A stretch of DNA of 64,000 nt, from positions 15,508,802-15,572,801 of the forward strand of contig OZ007576.1 of NCBI GenBank assembly GCA_963931925.1, written 5' to 3'. Below are positions 22,601 through 32,682 of this stretch, piece by piece; position 1 is the stretch's first letter; the number at the start of each line of letters is the position of its first letter. The notes under the pieces were generated by a model. The model was not told the DNA's origin. It worked only from the letters and a program-made list of their open reading frames with translations, and did no database searches. A program made the position numbers and the translations under genes. This stretch comes from Onchidella celtica (taxonomy: Eukaryota; Mollusca; Gastropoda; Systellommatophora; Onchidiidae).

Positions 22601-23693
22601 AAAAATGGCCCAAGACAAACCTAACATTCCAAAACTTTATTTTCATAATATAATATAATAAATGATATAAAAAACAACACTCTCATTGCAAAATACAGTA
22701 GAAAAATCACAGAAAACTTCAAATAAAATAAAACTTTTACATAATATTACAGTTATATAGTTTCATCGCATCAGTCTCCTTATCTTATTTAGACTAAGTA
22801 AGAGACCCCTAGACTAAATTTAGAAGATTTACTGTACTGAATAGTTTACAGGTATTAAAGAGGAGTAAAAACGGTGTTTGTGCTACTTGTGCTAAAACAC
22901 AGGGTGGGGCATTAACAAAACAATAAAAATGAAGGAATGAACCAGGTGTTTCAAATTTAACTAAAAGAAAAACTAAAAAGTACATGTAGTAAAAGTATGA
23001 GAAAACGAAATGCAACCCCTACAGTCTAAATACTCTACTAAAGAACAAAAAATCGTGTTCGGAATGAAAGGAATCGTCTGGGAAATCTCCAGTGCATTTG
23101 AGGTGTCGCTTGGGCTCTTAAAATGTTTTTACAACTCAAATTCATTCACAATTACCAGCGGGGAGAAAATCTCCAGACTTAAGCTGCCCACGCAGTGGGA
23201 ACAAACACCAACACGACTCCAACACAGAGCCGTCTTCCGCTGTGAACGTGCGCTGGAAACCCTATTTAAACCATGTACCCAAACGCAGGGAATCCAATGG
23301 GGCCAACAGCACTATGCTGAGGCCCCCGAGAAACAAAAGAACTCATTGGCAGGGAATCCAACACGACTTCACTCCGGCACAACTCGCTTCCTGCACAACT
23401 TTTTGACGACAGTGCACAATCGCCTTGCTACATCGCGTAGCCGTCTTGCTTTCGGGATGACCTAGCTGCTTGCACAGATCTAAAAATAGCACAGTAGGCA
23501 AGGCATTTCGCGCCATTTTAATAGCAAACAAATTTATTTTACTGAAATTTTGACTTCAGAATTCGATTCTACGTCCGAAATTACATACAATTTAAGCATA
23601 AATAATCATACTTTTGTCTTTACTAAAAAAAATAAAAAAATCACACTGTACAGACAACGGTGTCACGTGTTTGTTGTGTGTTGTTCCAACAAA
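22601..23693. other. 5' flank of the Harbinger/MADF gene pair
   Basis: No coding block was recognised. Short repeated blocks such as GGGAATCCAA and AACACGACT occur at about 23,210-23,370 and could be subterminal transposase-binding sites. I could not identify the terminal inverted repeat or the 3-bp target duplication expected of a Harbinger element. Confidence 0.35.
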
Positions 23694-23823
23694 ATGGAGA
23701 CAGAATTCATAACGGCAGTCCAGGCTTGCCAGGCTCTTTATGACAAAAGCGAGCCAAACTACAGCAACAGAATTTTTGTGAACAAGAAATGGGAAGACAT
23801 TGGAAAGGAATTTGGACTTGATG
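23694..23823 (+). CDS. Harbinger-associated MADF protein, exon 1
   Basis: The exon begins METEFITAVQACQALYDKSE and continues NRIFVNKKWEDIGKEFGLD. This is the first half of a MADF domain (DNA-binding, Myb/SANT-like), with the conserved LYD and W-IG-EFG positions. A GTTTGC donor interrupts the last codon after its first base, and exon 2 at 25,114 restores the frame exactly. PIF/Harbinger elements typically carry a second gene for a Myb- or MADF-type protein that brings the transposase to the nucleus and to DNA. Confidence 0.8.
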
Positions 23824-23846
23824 GTTTGCATTTTATTATTTTCTTT

Positions 23847-23849
<3 letters not shown>

Positions 23850-23882
<33 letters not shown>

Positions 23883-23955
23883 CCCCTCTTCTCCCTCCCT
23901 TCCCTCTTGCTTTCTCTCTCTCTCCCCACCCCTCTTCTCTCCTCGTCCCTCCTGC
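23850..23955. repeat. (CT)n / pyrimidine-rich microsatellite
   Basis: A run of CT dinucleotides is followed by impure CCCTCCTTCTC sequence inside the MADF intron. Open frames on both strands across it are low-complexity artefacts. Confidence 0.8.
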
Positions 23956-24040
23956 TTTCTCTCCATCTTTTCCATCACATACTCAAATCTACAGACATGT
24001 CGCCCATCTACACATGTACAGTACCAGTATCAGAACAATT

Positions 24041-24962
24041 TTAATTAAAGCACATTCTATCTTGGCATGGCAGTCGACCAGCTTCAGAAAGAAAATAGTT
24101 CATCAGTGTCTCTCTGATTTCAATAGCTTTGGATGTTGGCCTTCTTCTTTCTCTCTGGACATCCACCAATCGAATGCCACCATCTTCCTGTTGGGTCACT
24201 GTGTCCTCTTGTGTTGATACAGTTCTTCTTGCAGGCTCTTCAATAATTACAAAATTGTGCAAGATGGTGATTGCCTTCACAATGTCAGTGGCAGTCTCAG
24301 GCTGTGCTTCTATTTGGCGATGGAATATGCGCCACATTGCTGCAAGTTTACCAAAGGCACACTCGACACAATTACGAGCACGAGATAACCTGTAGTTAAA
24401 CAGTTCTTTGTCGTGTGTCAGTTGCCTGTGAGAAAAAGGCTTCATTGTGTGCTTAGTCAGAGGAAAGGCATCATCAGCCACGAATACATAAGGAATCTCA
24501 ATTCGCGTTCCTGGAATATTGTCTTCAATCGAAATGTCCAATTTATTCGCTGCCAGTCGTTTGCCAAACGAGGAACGGCTAAAAACTCCAGCGTCACTGT
24601 TGGCACCACAAGATCCAATGTCAACCATTATAAATTTTCCATCTCGATCTGCATCTACAGCAGCAAGTAGAATGATTGAACAAAAACCTTTATAATTATA
24701 GTACTTGGATCCTGACCTGTCTGGTTTTTTTATGCGAACATGTTTTCCATCGATACTACCGATGCACATAGGAAACTGAAATCTAGCATTAAAATCTTGA
24801 GCGACTGCCATCCACATAGCAGCATCTGGTTTGGGCATGACTCGTGGTTGGAGAATGTTCCATATTGCCACGCATGTTTCTTTCACAATTTCTCTGATCG
24901 TGGTTACTCCTGCTCTAAAGTGGAATAACAATGAAGATGGATACTCTCCGGCTGCCAGATAT
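24041..24962 (-). CDS. PIF/Harbinger DDE transposase (HARBI1/ALP1-like), last exon
   Basis: This is a cut-and-paste transposase of the DDE_Tnp_4 family (nuclease that excises and inserts the element). The large exon follows a TTATTTTCAG acceptor and starts YLAAGEYPSS. The catalytic residues are in recognisable settings: GSIDGKHVRI (first D), FVADDAFPL (second D) and ARNCVECAFGKLAAMWRIF (E). SDAGVF and HNFVI are further family markers. The C-terminus is complete. The first exon, expected to encode the N-terminal helix-turn-helix, was not found; the Academ-like element inserted at 25,653 may have separated it. The exon lies wholly inside the intron of the MADF gene on the opposite strand. Confidence 0.9.
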
Positions 24963-25113
24963 CTGAAAATAAAATGATTTTTTTTAATCAACTGACTGAC
25001 TGACTGACTGATAAATGAATGAATGAATTAATCAATAATATGTCTATGTATGTGTTGAAAATAATGAATGTCTTCGAATGCAAGTGAACATTGATATACC
25101 ATGTCTTTTTCAG

Positions 25114-25605
25114 GGCCAGCGGCTCGCAAAAAGTGGAGCAGATTGAGGGACTACTTCCAAAGAAACAGGAAGCAAGCCACAACCTTCAAATATGGGGCTG
25201 CAGGAAAGAGCCTGAAAAAATGGTACCTGTATGATGCCATGACTTTTCTGGTGCCATTCATGGCTGACAGGCGACAACAAGCAACTTCTCCGAACACTCG
25301 GAAAATAGCAGTGATGACGACATGTCCCAGGCAAAAAGCCCTCAGGCCATGTCAACAATTTCTGACAACACAGAAGATGCAGATTTGGAAAGCCAGGTAT
25401 CTTTTTCTGGCACAAGCACGACCCCGACAGGCTCAAGAGGTAGGAAGAGACCATCTCTTTTCCCCCAAGAACGCCGGTCAACGGCAACGTCATCTCAATT
25501 TGACATTGAAATGGTCAAAGCAATTCAGAATTTAGGATCAAAATGCTCAAGTGCCGACAGCCTCACTAAACCCAAAAACACGTTCGATGAAGATGAACAC
25601 TACTA
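25114..25605 (+). CDS. Harbinger-associated MADF protein, exon 2
   Basis: After a TTTTTCAG acceptor the frame reads GPAARKKWSRLRDYFQRNRK and LYDAMTFLVPFM, the second half of the MADF domain (K-W-LRD and F-FL-P positions). From about 25,270 the family-like Ser/Asp-rich tail (SEHSENSSDDD, then DEDEHY) continues in a different frame, so a one- or two-base indel lies near 25,265-25,290. A stop follows DEDEHY at about 25,603. In MADF-BESS-like proteins this motif normally leads into a C-terminal helix, so the C-terminus may be cut short or lie in another exon. Confidence 0.75.
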
Positions 25606-25652
25606 GACCCCAGGCTGGGGAAGTTGGACGTCTTAAGGGTGTGATTCTGCTT

Positions 25653-25697
25653 GTCTGCCTAATTTTAAGTGTTGCGATCATACGGTTATTGCCCTTT
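25653..25697 (+). repeat. Left terminal inverted repeat of Academ-like element
   Basis: Starts GTCTGCCTAA and contains TTAAGTGTTGCGATCA. It pairs with 32,683-32,727 in inverted orientation (about 82 per cent match by eye). The Harbinger MADF exon ends about 50 bp to the left. Confidence 0.8.
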
Positions 25698-25729
25698 GTT
25701 TACACGTAACTAGTGTTTTTCACATAAGG

Positions 25730-26355
25730 GGGTGATGTTTATATTTGAGTCATAGTATACCTCATATCAAAGAGAAAACAAGTTTGGCCTAGCTTAATTT
25801 AAAGCTAATATGTTGCTCTTTCTCACTGTGCAAACAGATTTGCATTATCTTTGATAGTAAAGTTTTTACATGCGTTCAACCCCCAAAATGGGGTCAAAAA
25901 TGCAAAAAACAACATTTTCAACATGTCTGAAATTAAAATTTTTGGTTAGGATTTTTCAATACTAGTATTTTCTAATAGCTTACAACCCATAATGTATAAA
26001 AAAAAAATGAGGTATGCTTTATTAGAAGTGTCATTAAAAAAAAAACTGCCATTAGTTTACAGAGTTGTAATAACCTTGAATTTTAGGGGTAGGGTTTTTG
26101 TTTGAGTCATAGCTCAGCTTATATCAAAGGAAACTAAGCTTGTAATAGCTTAAATCAAAGCTAAAAGGCTACTCTTTTTCACTTTGCAAACAGCTTTACA
26201 ATATCTTTCATGCTAGTATTGATACATATGTTCAAACTTCAAGATGCAGTCAAAAATGAAAAATAAGAGGGTAGATTCAGTGTTTGAGTCATATCTTTCA
26301 TGCTAGCATTGGTATCTATGTTCAAACTTCAAGAAGCCGTCAAAAATGAAAAAGA
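25730..26355 (+). repeat. Subterminal tandem repeats of the Academ-like element
   Basis: A unit of about 180-350 bp beginning GTTT-TTTGAGTCATA and including TATCAAAG, TTTGCAAACAG and ATGTTCAAACTTCAAGA recurs. Copies start near 25,737, 26,096 and, shortened, 26,280. Repeats inside transposon ends often bind the transposase. They sit upstream of the first coding block at 26,626. Confidence 0.6.
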
Positions 26356-26625
26356 GGTTAAATTCTTTTTGTTTTAACCTTTTTTGATAATATCTCTGTT
26401 ATTACAAGTTTAGTTATTTAAAAAATGTTAAGAAATAATAAAAAATGAAACGCGAAGGATATATTATTACAAAACTAGCATTTTATGTCTGTTTTTTTTT
26501 TTGTGTGTTTTTTTACAATGATTATGATAGGAAAAATGTGATTTTAATCATGAACACTAACTTTTTTGTTTTCTTTTTTCTTATAGAATGAAATGAAACA
26601 AATTGTGTCATGAGAATAATAAATA

Positions 26626-26903
26626 ATGGCTTCAGAAACGCCAGTATCATTGAAAAAGAAGAAACGCATAAGGCACCCAAGTGACCCACGCATTTGTGTC
26701 ATTCATTACCCAGGACTAATGAACTATGGAGATATTAAGCATTTTCTGAACATGCATGGAACAAGACTCAAGAAACTAAGTTACAGAGACAGAACAGTGA
26801 TGAGCCATGCAACCGACTTGATGAAATATGTGATCAAATCCCAGAACAACTTAACTCTGAAAAACATGGTTATCATCGTGCATGTTATAAAAATTTTACA
26901 AAC
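26626..26903 (+). CDS. Academ-like element protein, N-terminal block
   Basis: The ATG opens a Lys-rich start MASETPVSLKKKKRIRH. A frame change within about 26,820-26,850 leads to CDQIPEQLNSEKHGYHRACY, a Cys/His pattern (C, then H-x2-H-x3-C) of a zinc-binding type seen in this protein family. The block runs to 26,903 and resumes after an insert, in frame, at 27,375. No stop-free single frame covers it, so at least one indel has occurred. Confidence 0.6.
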
Positions 26904-27374
26904 TAGGTGAGTTGCCCGGCCCTGCCCGGGATAAATCGATTTATTAGTTTCAGTTCTGGTTGATTATTATGGACCTGCTTCATTTTGCCTGTTCCTTTAG
27001 CTTTATTTTATTTTTGTTTCTTTGTTTGTTTTTAGATAAGTTTTACTGCTCTCCCTTTGCGCGTTGACATCTTGCGCATCCCGTCAGCATGTGTAGGCGG
27101 AAGTGGGCTATTATTAGAAACATACATCAATCTTATTGATCGTACATTTCGGATCAAACGCTCTCGTGAATTTAGTCTTTAATTATAACCGCATTTACCG
27201 CTTAACTCAGAAATAACAAAAGGTTTTGTTTGTGTAAAGCGATAGGAACAATGTTCGCTATCCCATAATTCTTTGTGCCAAATTTCAGGTCGGTGCGTTG
27301 TGTAGTTTCCGAGTCCATAGGACTATTAGGCGTTTTGTTGTAGCTTTATTATATATAGATATAGATATATAGAT
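26904..27374. mobile_element. 471-bp insertion with (ATATAG)n tail
   Basis: This block interrupts the Academ-like coding region exactly between FTN and VKYVLNKRK. It starts TAGGTGAGTTGCCCGGCCC, contains a CCCGG-CCCGGG palindrome, and ends in an ATATAGATATAGAT tail like that of some non-LTR-derived short elements. No target duplication was seen. A spliced intron was considered, because GTGAGT lies three bases inside, but a TAG stop precedes that donor in the coding frame. Confidence 0.6.
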
Positions 27375-28327
27375 GTGAAATATGTTCTGAATAAACGGAA
27401 GATACAAGGTGATGAGACAGCTGTAAGTCCTTTAAAGAGAAGACGCATTTCAACTACTACAACAACAGGCTCTTTGTTTTCACCCGAGTTGTGTATTATA
27501 TGCAATAAGCAAACACGAATTTTGAACAGGAAGCGAGAAAAGCTGATAAAGTGTGTAACAGAATCATCCAAAACTTCTATCTACGAGGCTGCTCTGCGTC
27601 GCTCTGACCACCGGATGATCAGTATTACTACTAACTTTTGCTTCCTCGCCAAAGAAGCACACTACCACCCCAGCTGTCGGAAAGAGTACACACGTAAAGA
27701 TGATCGTCAAGTAAAGTCTCAAGATGAAGAGTCTGAGACGAGGTGCAAAGACAGGCAAAAAGCTCACACACAAGCCTTCCAGTATCTCCAAGATTATGTT
27801 CAGAGACACATTGTAGATGAGTTAAATGTGGAAAGAATGACAATGTTAAAAGAGAGATACAATTTATACATGCAAGAACATTTTCCTATGTTCTACAATT
27901 CAGATTATAAAACTTATAAGCTGAAAGATAAATTGATAAATGCATTTGGGCAAAAGCTTAGATTCTGGCAGCCAAATTTTCGCAGTGAATTGGTGTATGC
28001 TGCAGATTCAGCAGAGGGATATGCTGTTGAAACTGCATTTGAAAGTGCATCATCTGAACAAAGAAGGATTGAAGAAGCAGGTCTGATATTAAGGCGGCAT
28101 ATTTTTGACGCTTATAGCAAAAAACAAGACATCCAATGGCCTCCAACAGCAGAAGATTTGCTAAATTCAGTAAACACATTGCCACAACTACTTACAACTT
28201 TTCTGACTTCTCTTTTGAGGACAAAATGTTGCAGCCAAAGTGAATGAGCAGAAAGACTGGTTAATTCATTGTGTCAAGACATTTGCTACGCAGCGACAAA
28301 TGGAAAGTGGAAACTTCCAAAGCAACT
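27375..28327 (+). CDS. Academ-like element protein, Cys-rich and linker block
   Basis: The frame encodes a Cys-rich module: ELCIICNKQT, then a C, then AKEAHYHPSCRKEYTRKDD, a C2...CHC-like zinc-binding pattern. A long charged helical linker follows. The frame ends with CQDICYAATNGKWKLPKQL just before the MITE. One in-frame TGA at 28,245 lies between CSQSE and AERLVNSL. The frame is otherwise open from 27,375 to 28,327. The family function is unknown to me; a DNA-binding role is inference from the zinc-binding pattern. Confidence 0.65.
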
Positions 28328-28575
28328 CGATGGTGTCGGGCGCAAACCAGCCAAATCCAGAAAAGCAAATTTTACAGGAGAAACAAAAAGTTGCGGATAA
28401 CACAAAAGGGAAATGTACTTAGCTGGTTTGATCACACGTCTGTTTTGAATGTTTCTATTGAATTATGGTAAGAGTTATTTTTACAGATGATGCGGGGTTC
28501 CAATCTTCATAAGTTGGTACTATAAAAAGAAACATGAAATTTTTGGACTTGGCCGGTTTGCGCCCGACACCATCG
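28328..28575. mobile_element. 248-bp MITE inside the Academ-like coding region
   Basis: Perfect-tip inverted repeats begin CGATGGTGTCGGGCGCAAAC on both strands, with two mismatches in about 30 bp. The 4-bp duplication AACT flanks it (28,324-28,327 and 28,576-28,579). Without the insert and one AACT copy, the host frame reads KLPKQLFLGMTVRHITGS, continuous with the family pattern. The 252 added bases keep the reading phase but bring in stops. Superfamily is uncertain. Confidence 0.88.
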
Positions 28576-29033
28576 AACTCTTTCTTGGGATGACTGTGCG
28601 ACACATAACAGGAAGCGCTCAGTTAATAACAATCTTGAACAGATTTGGCCACTGTGTATCAAATGCAACACTCTTGGAGCTTGAGACCGCTATGTGTGAC
28701 AGTGCTACAGAGTTAGAAAGTCCACTCCCATCATCCATCATTACAGACAATAATGGAGTACTGAACTTTTGTTGGGACAATTTTGATCTGAATGAAGAGA
28801 CTGTCACAGGTTCTGGCACAACTCATTCAACACACGGCATAGCCATTCAACAACTAGAACTGGAAAATTGCACCAACACAGATACGTCTACTTCTACAGA
28901 AAAGCAGTTAACCAGCACAGAAACTTCTACAGAACAGCAGTTAACCAACACAGAAATCGTTGCAGGCCAGGATATTTCTGTTAACCCAGTGACACCAAAT
29001 TCTCAAAAAAAAGAAGCGTTCAGTTTCATATAA
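28576..29033 (+). CDS. Academ-like element protein, middle block
   Basis: The frame reads LGMTVRHITGSAQL, LLNRFGHC-like ILNRFGHCVSNATLLELE and FCWDNFDLNEETVTGSGTTH, all family-characteristic as I remember this multi-copy invertebrate protein. A Thr/Ser/Glu-rich repeat (TSTEKQLTSTETSTEQQLT) follows. A TAA at about 29,031 appears after an A8 run. A family-like piece (SYKPVELQPCFVKQK) continues in another frame to about 29,090, so two compensating frame changes probably bracket this joint. Confidence 0.65.
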
Positions 29034-29099
29034 GCCAGTGGAACTGCAGCCTTGCTTTGTGAAGCAAAAAGCCGAGCCACCACTGTTACAAACTTGAAC

Positions 29100-32090
29100 A
29101 TGGATCAAATTGAGATTAAATCTGAAAAAGATGCCAAAATGTCTGATTTTTTGTGGTTTTTCATGCGTAAAAACTGTCCATTCAAGTTTCCAGCGTGGAA
29201 AGGATGGGTGTGTCTGACCAGTGATACCAGTGAGGAAGTAAAGTCTACAGTTGAGTATATGGCTCCCTTGAATGCATCAATCAATGACAATGCCACTGTA
29301 CAGAAAATATTGCAAATATCTGAACAGGCTTCCCGAGAGGCTGGGCAATCAATTACACTTGTAACATTTGATTTAGCTGTTGCGAAGAAAGCATACAACA
29401 TCATATGGCAACAAAAAGAAATCTATCATGATGTTTTTGTTCATCTTGGTGTGTTCCACACTATTCTCTCATACCTCGGTGCAATTGGAAAGCTTATGAA
29501 AGGATCTGGGTTTGAGGATATTGTTACGGAATCCGGGTTATGTGCAAGTGGTTCAATAGACCGAGTACTAACAGGGAAGCATTACAGCAGAGCAATGCGT
29601 GTTCATTCTGTTTTTGTAGAGGCTCTTGAGAGATTGTTGTTCAAGTCATTTACTCGGCAAACAGGGACAACCAAATTGAATGCAGATGCAAGGGAAGTTA
29701 CCAAACTCCTCACCCCAGAAACAGGTGAATATGCAGCTATTATGACATCAGATGCCTTCATTCAACTGTCATCTCAATACTTTATATTCAAAGAAGATGT
29801 TAGAAATGGAAGATATGGAAAAACTGCTCAATTCTGGCTTCGGTACATGGACAGAATATGGCTTCTTCTTAGATTTTCAAGAGCCACAAAAACCAATGAT
29901 ATTGACTTACACATATCCCGTCTTGGGCAGCTGTGTCCACTACTGTTCATGATGGACCACCACAATTATGCAAGATATCTTTCATACTACTGCTTCAGTC
30001 TGAAGAACTTGTCAAACAGTAACCCTGATGCAGAGATGCTGATAAGAAAAGGATTTAGTGTCAGTCGATCAAATCTACCGAATTGTCGAGCACCAATTGA
30101 CCTCACAATAGAGCAAACAATCAACAAACATGCAAAAACAAAAGGAGGAATAATAGGTTTCAGTCAAAATTGTCCAGCTTACTACAGGTGGTGCATGACT
30201 CGACATAGTCGTGCCTGCTATTTAACTGCTACCCTTGCCATGTGTGGTTTGTCTGATGAGAGCAATGATGGACACAAAGAGCTTTCTCCAGCTCAGAAGC
30301 AACGAAGTGAACTACTTGTTCAGAAAACCATGACAGCAATAACTGGCTTCATCAATCCTTTTGAAACAGGTGGAGACAACCTCCTATGTCTCTCCTCTGG
30401 TCTAAAATTGCCTGACGATATAGCACAGAAGCTTATTGTCCTTGAGAGAGATGGTAAAGAAACATCCAAAGAGTTTGTTGAAAATCGGCTGAAGAACAAA
30501 AGTAAAGACTTTCATGACCCAGTTCACAGGAACAATGTGACAACTTTCAGCTCATTAAAAAAAGTGGTAAACATAACATCAACCAAGAACAAGATCGTTA
30601 AAGTGGCAGCTCAAAGAGACATTCTTGGTCAGTTATTACTGTTATCCCAAGAACACAATATTGACTTGTTAAAAGTAATGAGTTATCCTCTTAATCCAGT
30701 GCCCTGGGCTTTAGCAACATCTGATGGCCTCTTGATGAAGACGAACAAAGCTACCTTTCTGCACAAGCTAGAAGATGGCAAGATAATAACATCACAACTT
30801 CCTAACATGAGTGATGTTCACATAATTGATGGAAACGCACTGTTGCAGTCCCTAACTGCCCTTCCACACACATTTGGGGAACTAGCTTTGAAAGTTTTTG
30901 ATTCTTTTCCACGATCCCGGGAGGTGCATTTTGTGACAGATTCTTACAACAGAAATTCTATAAAGGCAACTGAAAGAATCCGACGTGGAGCCAATGAGAT
31001 GAATTCCTATATTGTTCAAGGCCCACTGACAAAGCTACCACACAGTTGGAAAACATTTATGACCAATGATGATAATAAGGTTGCTCTGATTGATTTACTT
31101 TTGCGTGAATGGGAAAGTGACAGCTATGCAAGAAAACTGAAACAGAGAAGCACATTCTTTGTGTGTCGTGATTCCTGCACCTTATTAAGCAGTGAAGATG
31201 GTGTTACAACTGACTCATCTCCAATGCATGAACTGGTTTCTTCACATGAAGAGGCAGATACCAAAATCATCCTACATTGTTTGTATGCCTCAAAGCAACT
31301 TCAATGTGAAAATCTCATTGTAAGATCTCCTGACACTGATGTTTTCATCCTTCTCTTGGCATTTTCTGGTGAAATTAACAAGCATTTGCTGTTTGATACT
31401 TGTGCAGGAAACAACAGACGGAGGCTTGACATCAGTAAACTGAGTGAGAAAACTTCGTCCAAATTGCCTCAAGCATTACTTGGGCTCCATTCGTTTACAG
31501 GTTGCGATACCACAAGCAGTTTTGTGGGTAAAGGCAAAGTTCACCCATTATCAATCATGCAAAAAGATGAGGTGCTACTGGATGTTTTTGCTGAACTAGG
31601 GAAGCAAGAACAAATTGATGAGTTCACAGTGAGACATCTAGAGAGATTTGTCTGTTTGATGTATGGTCATACTTCCTCAACTGATGTTAATAAAGTAAGA
31701 TCTACAATTGTTAGGCAACGTTTCACTCCTGGAGATGACAGACCCATGTCTCATCGTCAAGGGTTAGATCTTTCACAACTGCCACCTTGCCATAATGTCT
31801 TAATGAAGCACACGAAGAGAGCAAATTATCAGGCAATGATATGGAGGCAAGCATCACAAGCCCACCCAAACCTTCCCTCACCAGAAGAAAATGGTTGGAA
31901 ACCAACAGAAAGTGGTACTCTTGATATTAACTGGTGTGATGGACAAATCCTGCCAAATGAAATTGTTGATATTCTTGCAGATAGTGAATCTAGTCAACAG
32001 GATGCAATGGATGATGAAACTTGTGATGATGTAGATTGGTTTGAAGATTCCGAAGATGACATGTCTGAAACTGATGATGAGGAGATTTAA
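29100..32090 (+). CDS. Academ-like element protein, main ORF with FEN1/XPG-like nuclease motifs
   Basis: This open frame is 996 codons from the ATG at 29,100, and open from 29,052. Residue numbers count from 29,052. The C-terminal half carries motifs in the order of a FEN1/XPG-type PIN nuclease: VHIIDGNALLQSL near 590, VHFVTDSYNRNSIK near 628, HEEADTKIILH near 733, SPDTDVFILLL near 758, and LHSFTGCDTTSSFVGKGK near 812. The acidic residues match metal-binding positions of that fold, and GKGK resembles its helix-hairpin. LPPCHNVLMKHTKRANYQAM (about 910) and a strongly acidic tail follow. The N-terminal half is unassigned. The intact frame inside otherwise damaged DNA suggests fairly recent activity or retained selection. 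Nuclease activity is inferred, not shown. Confidence 0.82.
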   Translation: MDQIEIKSEKDAKMSDFLWFFMRKNCPFKFPAWKGWVCLTSDTSEEVKSTVEYMAPLNASINDNATVQKILQISEQASREAGQSITLVTFDLAVAKKAYNIIWQQKEIYHDVFVHLGVFHTILSYLGAIGKLMKGSGFEDIVTESGLCASGSIDRVLTGKHYSRAMRVHSVFVEALERLLFKSFTRQTGTTKLNADAREVTKLLTPETGEYAAIMTSDAFIQLSSQYFIFKEDVRNGRYGKTAQFWLRYMDRIWLLLRFSRATKTNDIDLHISRLGQLCPLLFMMDHHNYARYLSYYCFSLKNLSNSNPDAEMLIRKGFSVSRSNLPNCRAPIDLTIEQTINKHAKTKGGIIGFSQNCPAYYRWCMTRHSRACYLTATLAMCGLSDESNDGHKELSPAQKQRSELLVQKTMTAITGFINPFETGGDNLLCLSSGLKLPDDIAQKLIVLERDGKETSKEFVENRLKNKSKDFHDPVHRNNVTTFSSLKKVVNITSTKNKIVKVAAQRDILGQLLLLSQEHNIDLLKVMSYPLNPVPWALATSDGLLMKTNKATFLHKLEDGKIITSQLPNMSDVHIIDGNALLQSLTALPHTFGELALKVFDSFPRSREVHFVTDSYNRNSIKATERIRRGANEMNSYIVQGPLTKLPHSWKTFMTNDDNKVALIDLLLREWESDSYARKLKQRSTFFVCRDSCTLLSSEDGVTTDSSPMHELVSSHEEADTKIILHCLYASKQLQCENLIVRSPDTDVFILLLAFSGEINKHLLFDTCAGNNRRRLDISKLSEKTSSKLPQALLGLHSFTGCDTTSSFVGKGKVHPLSIMQKDEVLLDVFAELGKQEQIDEFTVRHLERFVCLMYGHTSSTDVNKVRSTIVRQRFTPGDDRPMSHRQGLDLSQLPPCHNVLMKHTKRANYQAMIWRQASQAHPNLPSPEENGWKPTESGTLDINWCDGQILPNEIVDILADSESSQQDAMDDETCDDVDWFEDSEDDMSETDDEEI

Positions 32091-32682
32091 TGTCATCCAC
32101 AATGCAACCTCTTATGTTACTTTTGGCAAGTCAGATCCTCATTGTGTTACATGGAATTAATATTTTTTTTAACTTGATCTTTTATTGTGGTTTGATTTGG
32201 TATCTATTGTGTTGTATTCAATTCAAATATTAACACTAACACTGATCATGCTTGTTCAATCTTATATGTTAACATGGTTTAAATATTGTTTGGTATAATC
32301 TAATACATGTACATAGTCAATACTGTTGATACCCATGTGATATGTATTTAGAGAAAATTGGTGTAATAATAGCCAAATCATACTTGATAAAAGCAAATAT
32401 GCAGTGCTATGATCAGATTTAACGCATTCAAGAAAAGAGTAGGTTCAGAAATTGTAACAGAAAGGGTATTGAGAATGGTATGAAATGTTATGAGAAAATT
32501 GACATTAAATGACAAAAAAACTATATATATACTTCTGTTATTTTAGCCTTTTTATGGCTGAATAAGTCCAATATTCTTATATATATTTCACTTTTATAAA
32601 CTATGCTGATGTTTATTGGTTTCATTTTTATTTATTTGTCCAAAAATTGAAAATTGTCAAAATTTTGCACCAGACGACCTTT
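32091..32682 (+). other. 3' untranslated part of the Academ-like element
   Basis: AT-rich sequence lies between the stop codon and the right inverted repeat. No further reading frame or repeat array is evident. Confidence 0.5.

Noticed and set aside
23010-23465. 151-codon plus-strand frame upstream of the MADF gene
   Set aside because: No family resemblance; more likely a subterminal transposon region with short repeats.
23592-23978. 128-codon minus-strand frame rich in Arg/Glu/Gly
   Set aside because: It spans the (CT)n microsatellite and the MADF exon on the other strand; the composition is a repeat artefact.
24740-24928. Plus-strand frames across 24,000-24,930
   Set aside because: Antisense shadows of the Harbinger transposase exon.
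25633-25636. TTAA near the left end of the Academ-like element as its target site
   Set aside because: No TTAA at the matching distance outside the right inverted repeat; the TTAA inside both tips remains a weaker alternative boundary.
26904-27374. Treating this block as a spliced intron of the Academ-like gene
   Set aside because: The coding frame meets a TAG before the GTGAGT donor, and joining at the donor breaks the family pattern; an insertion fits better.
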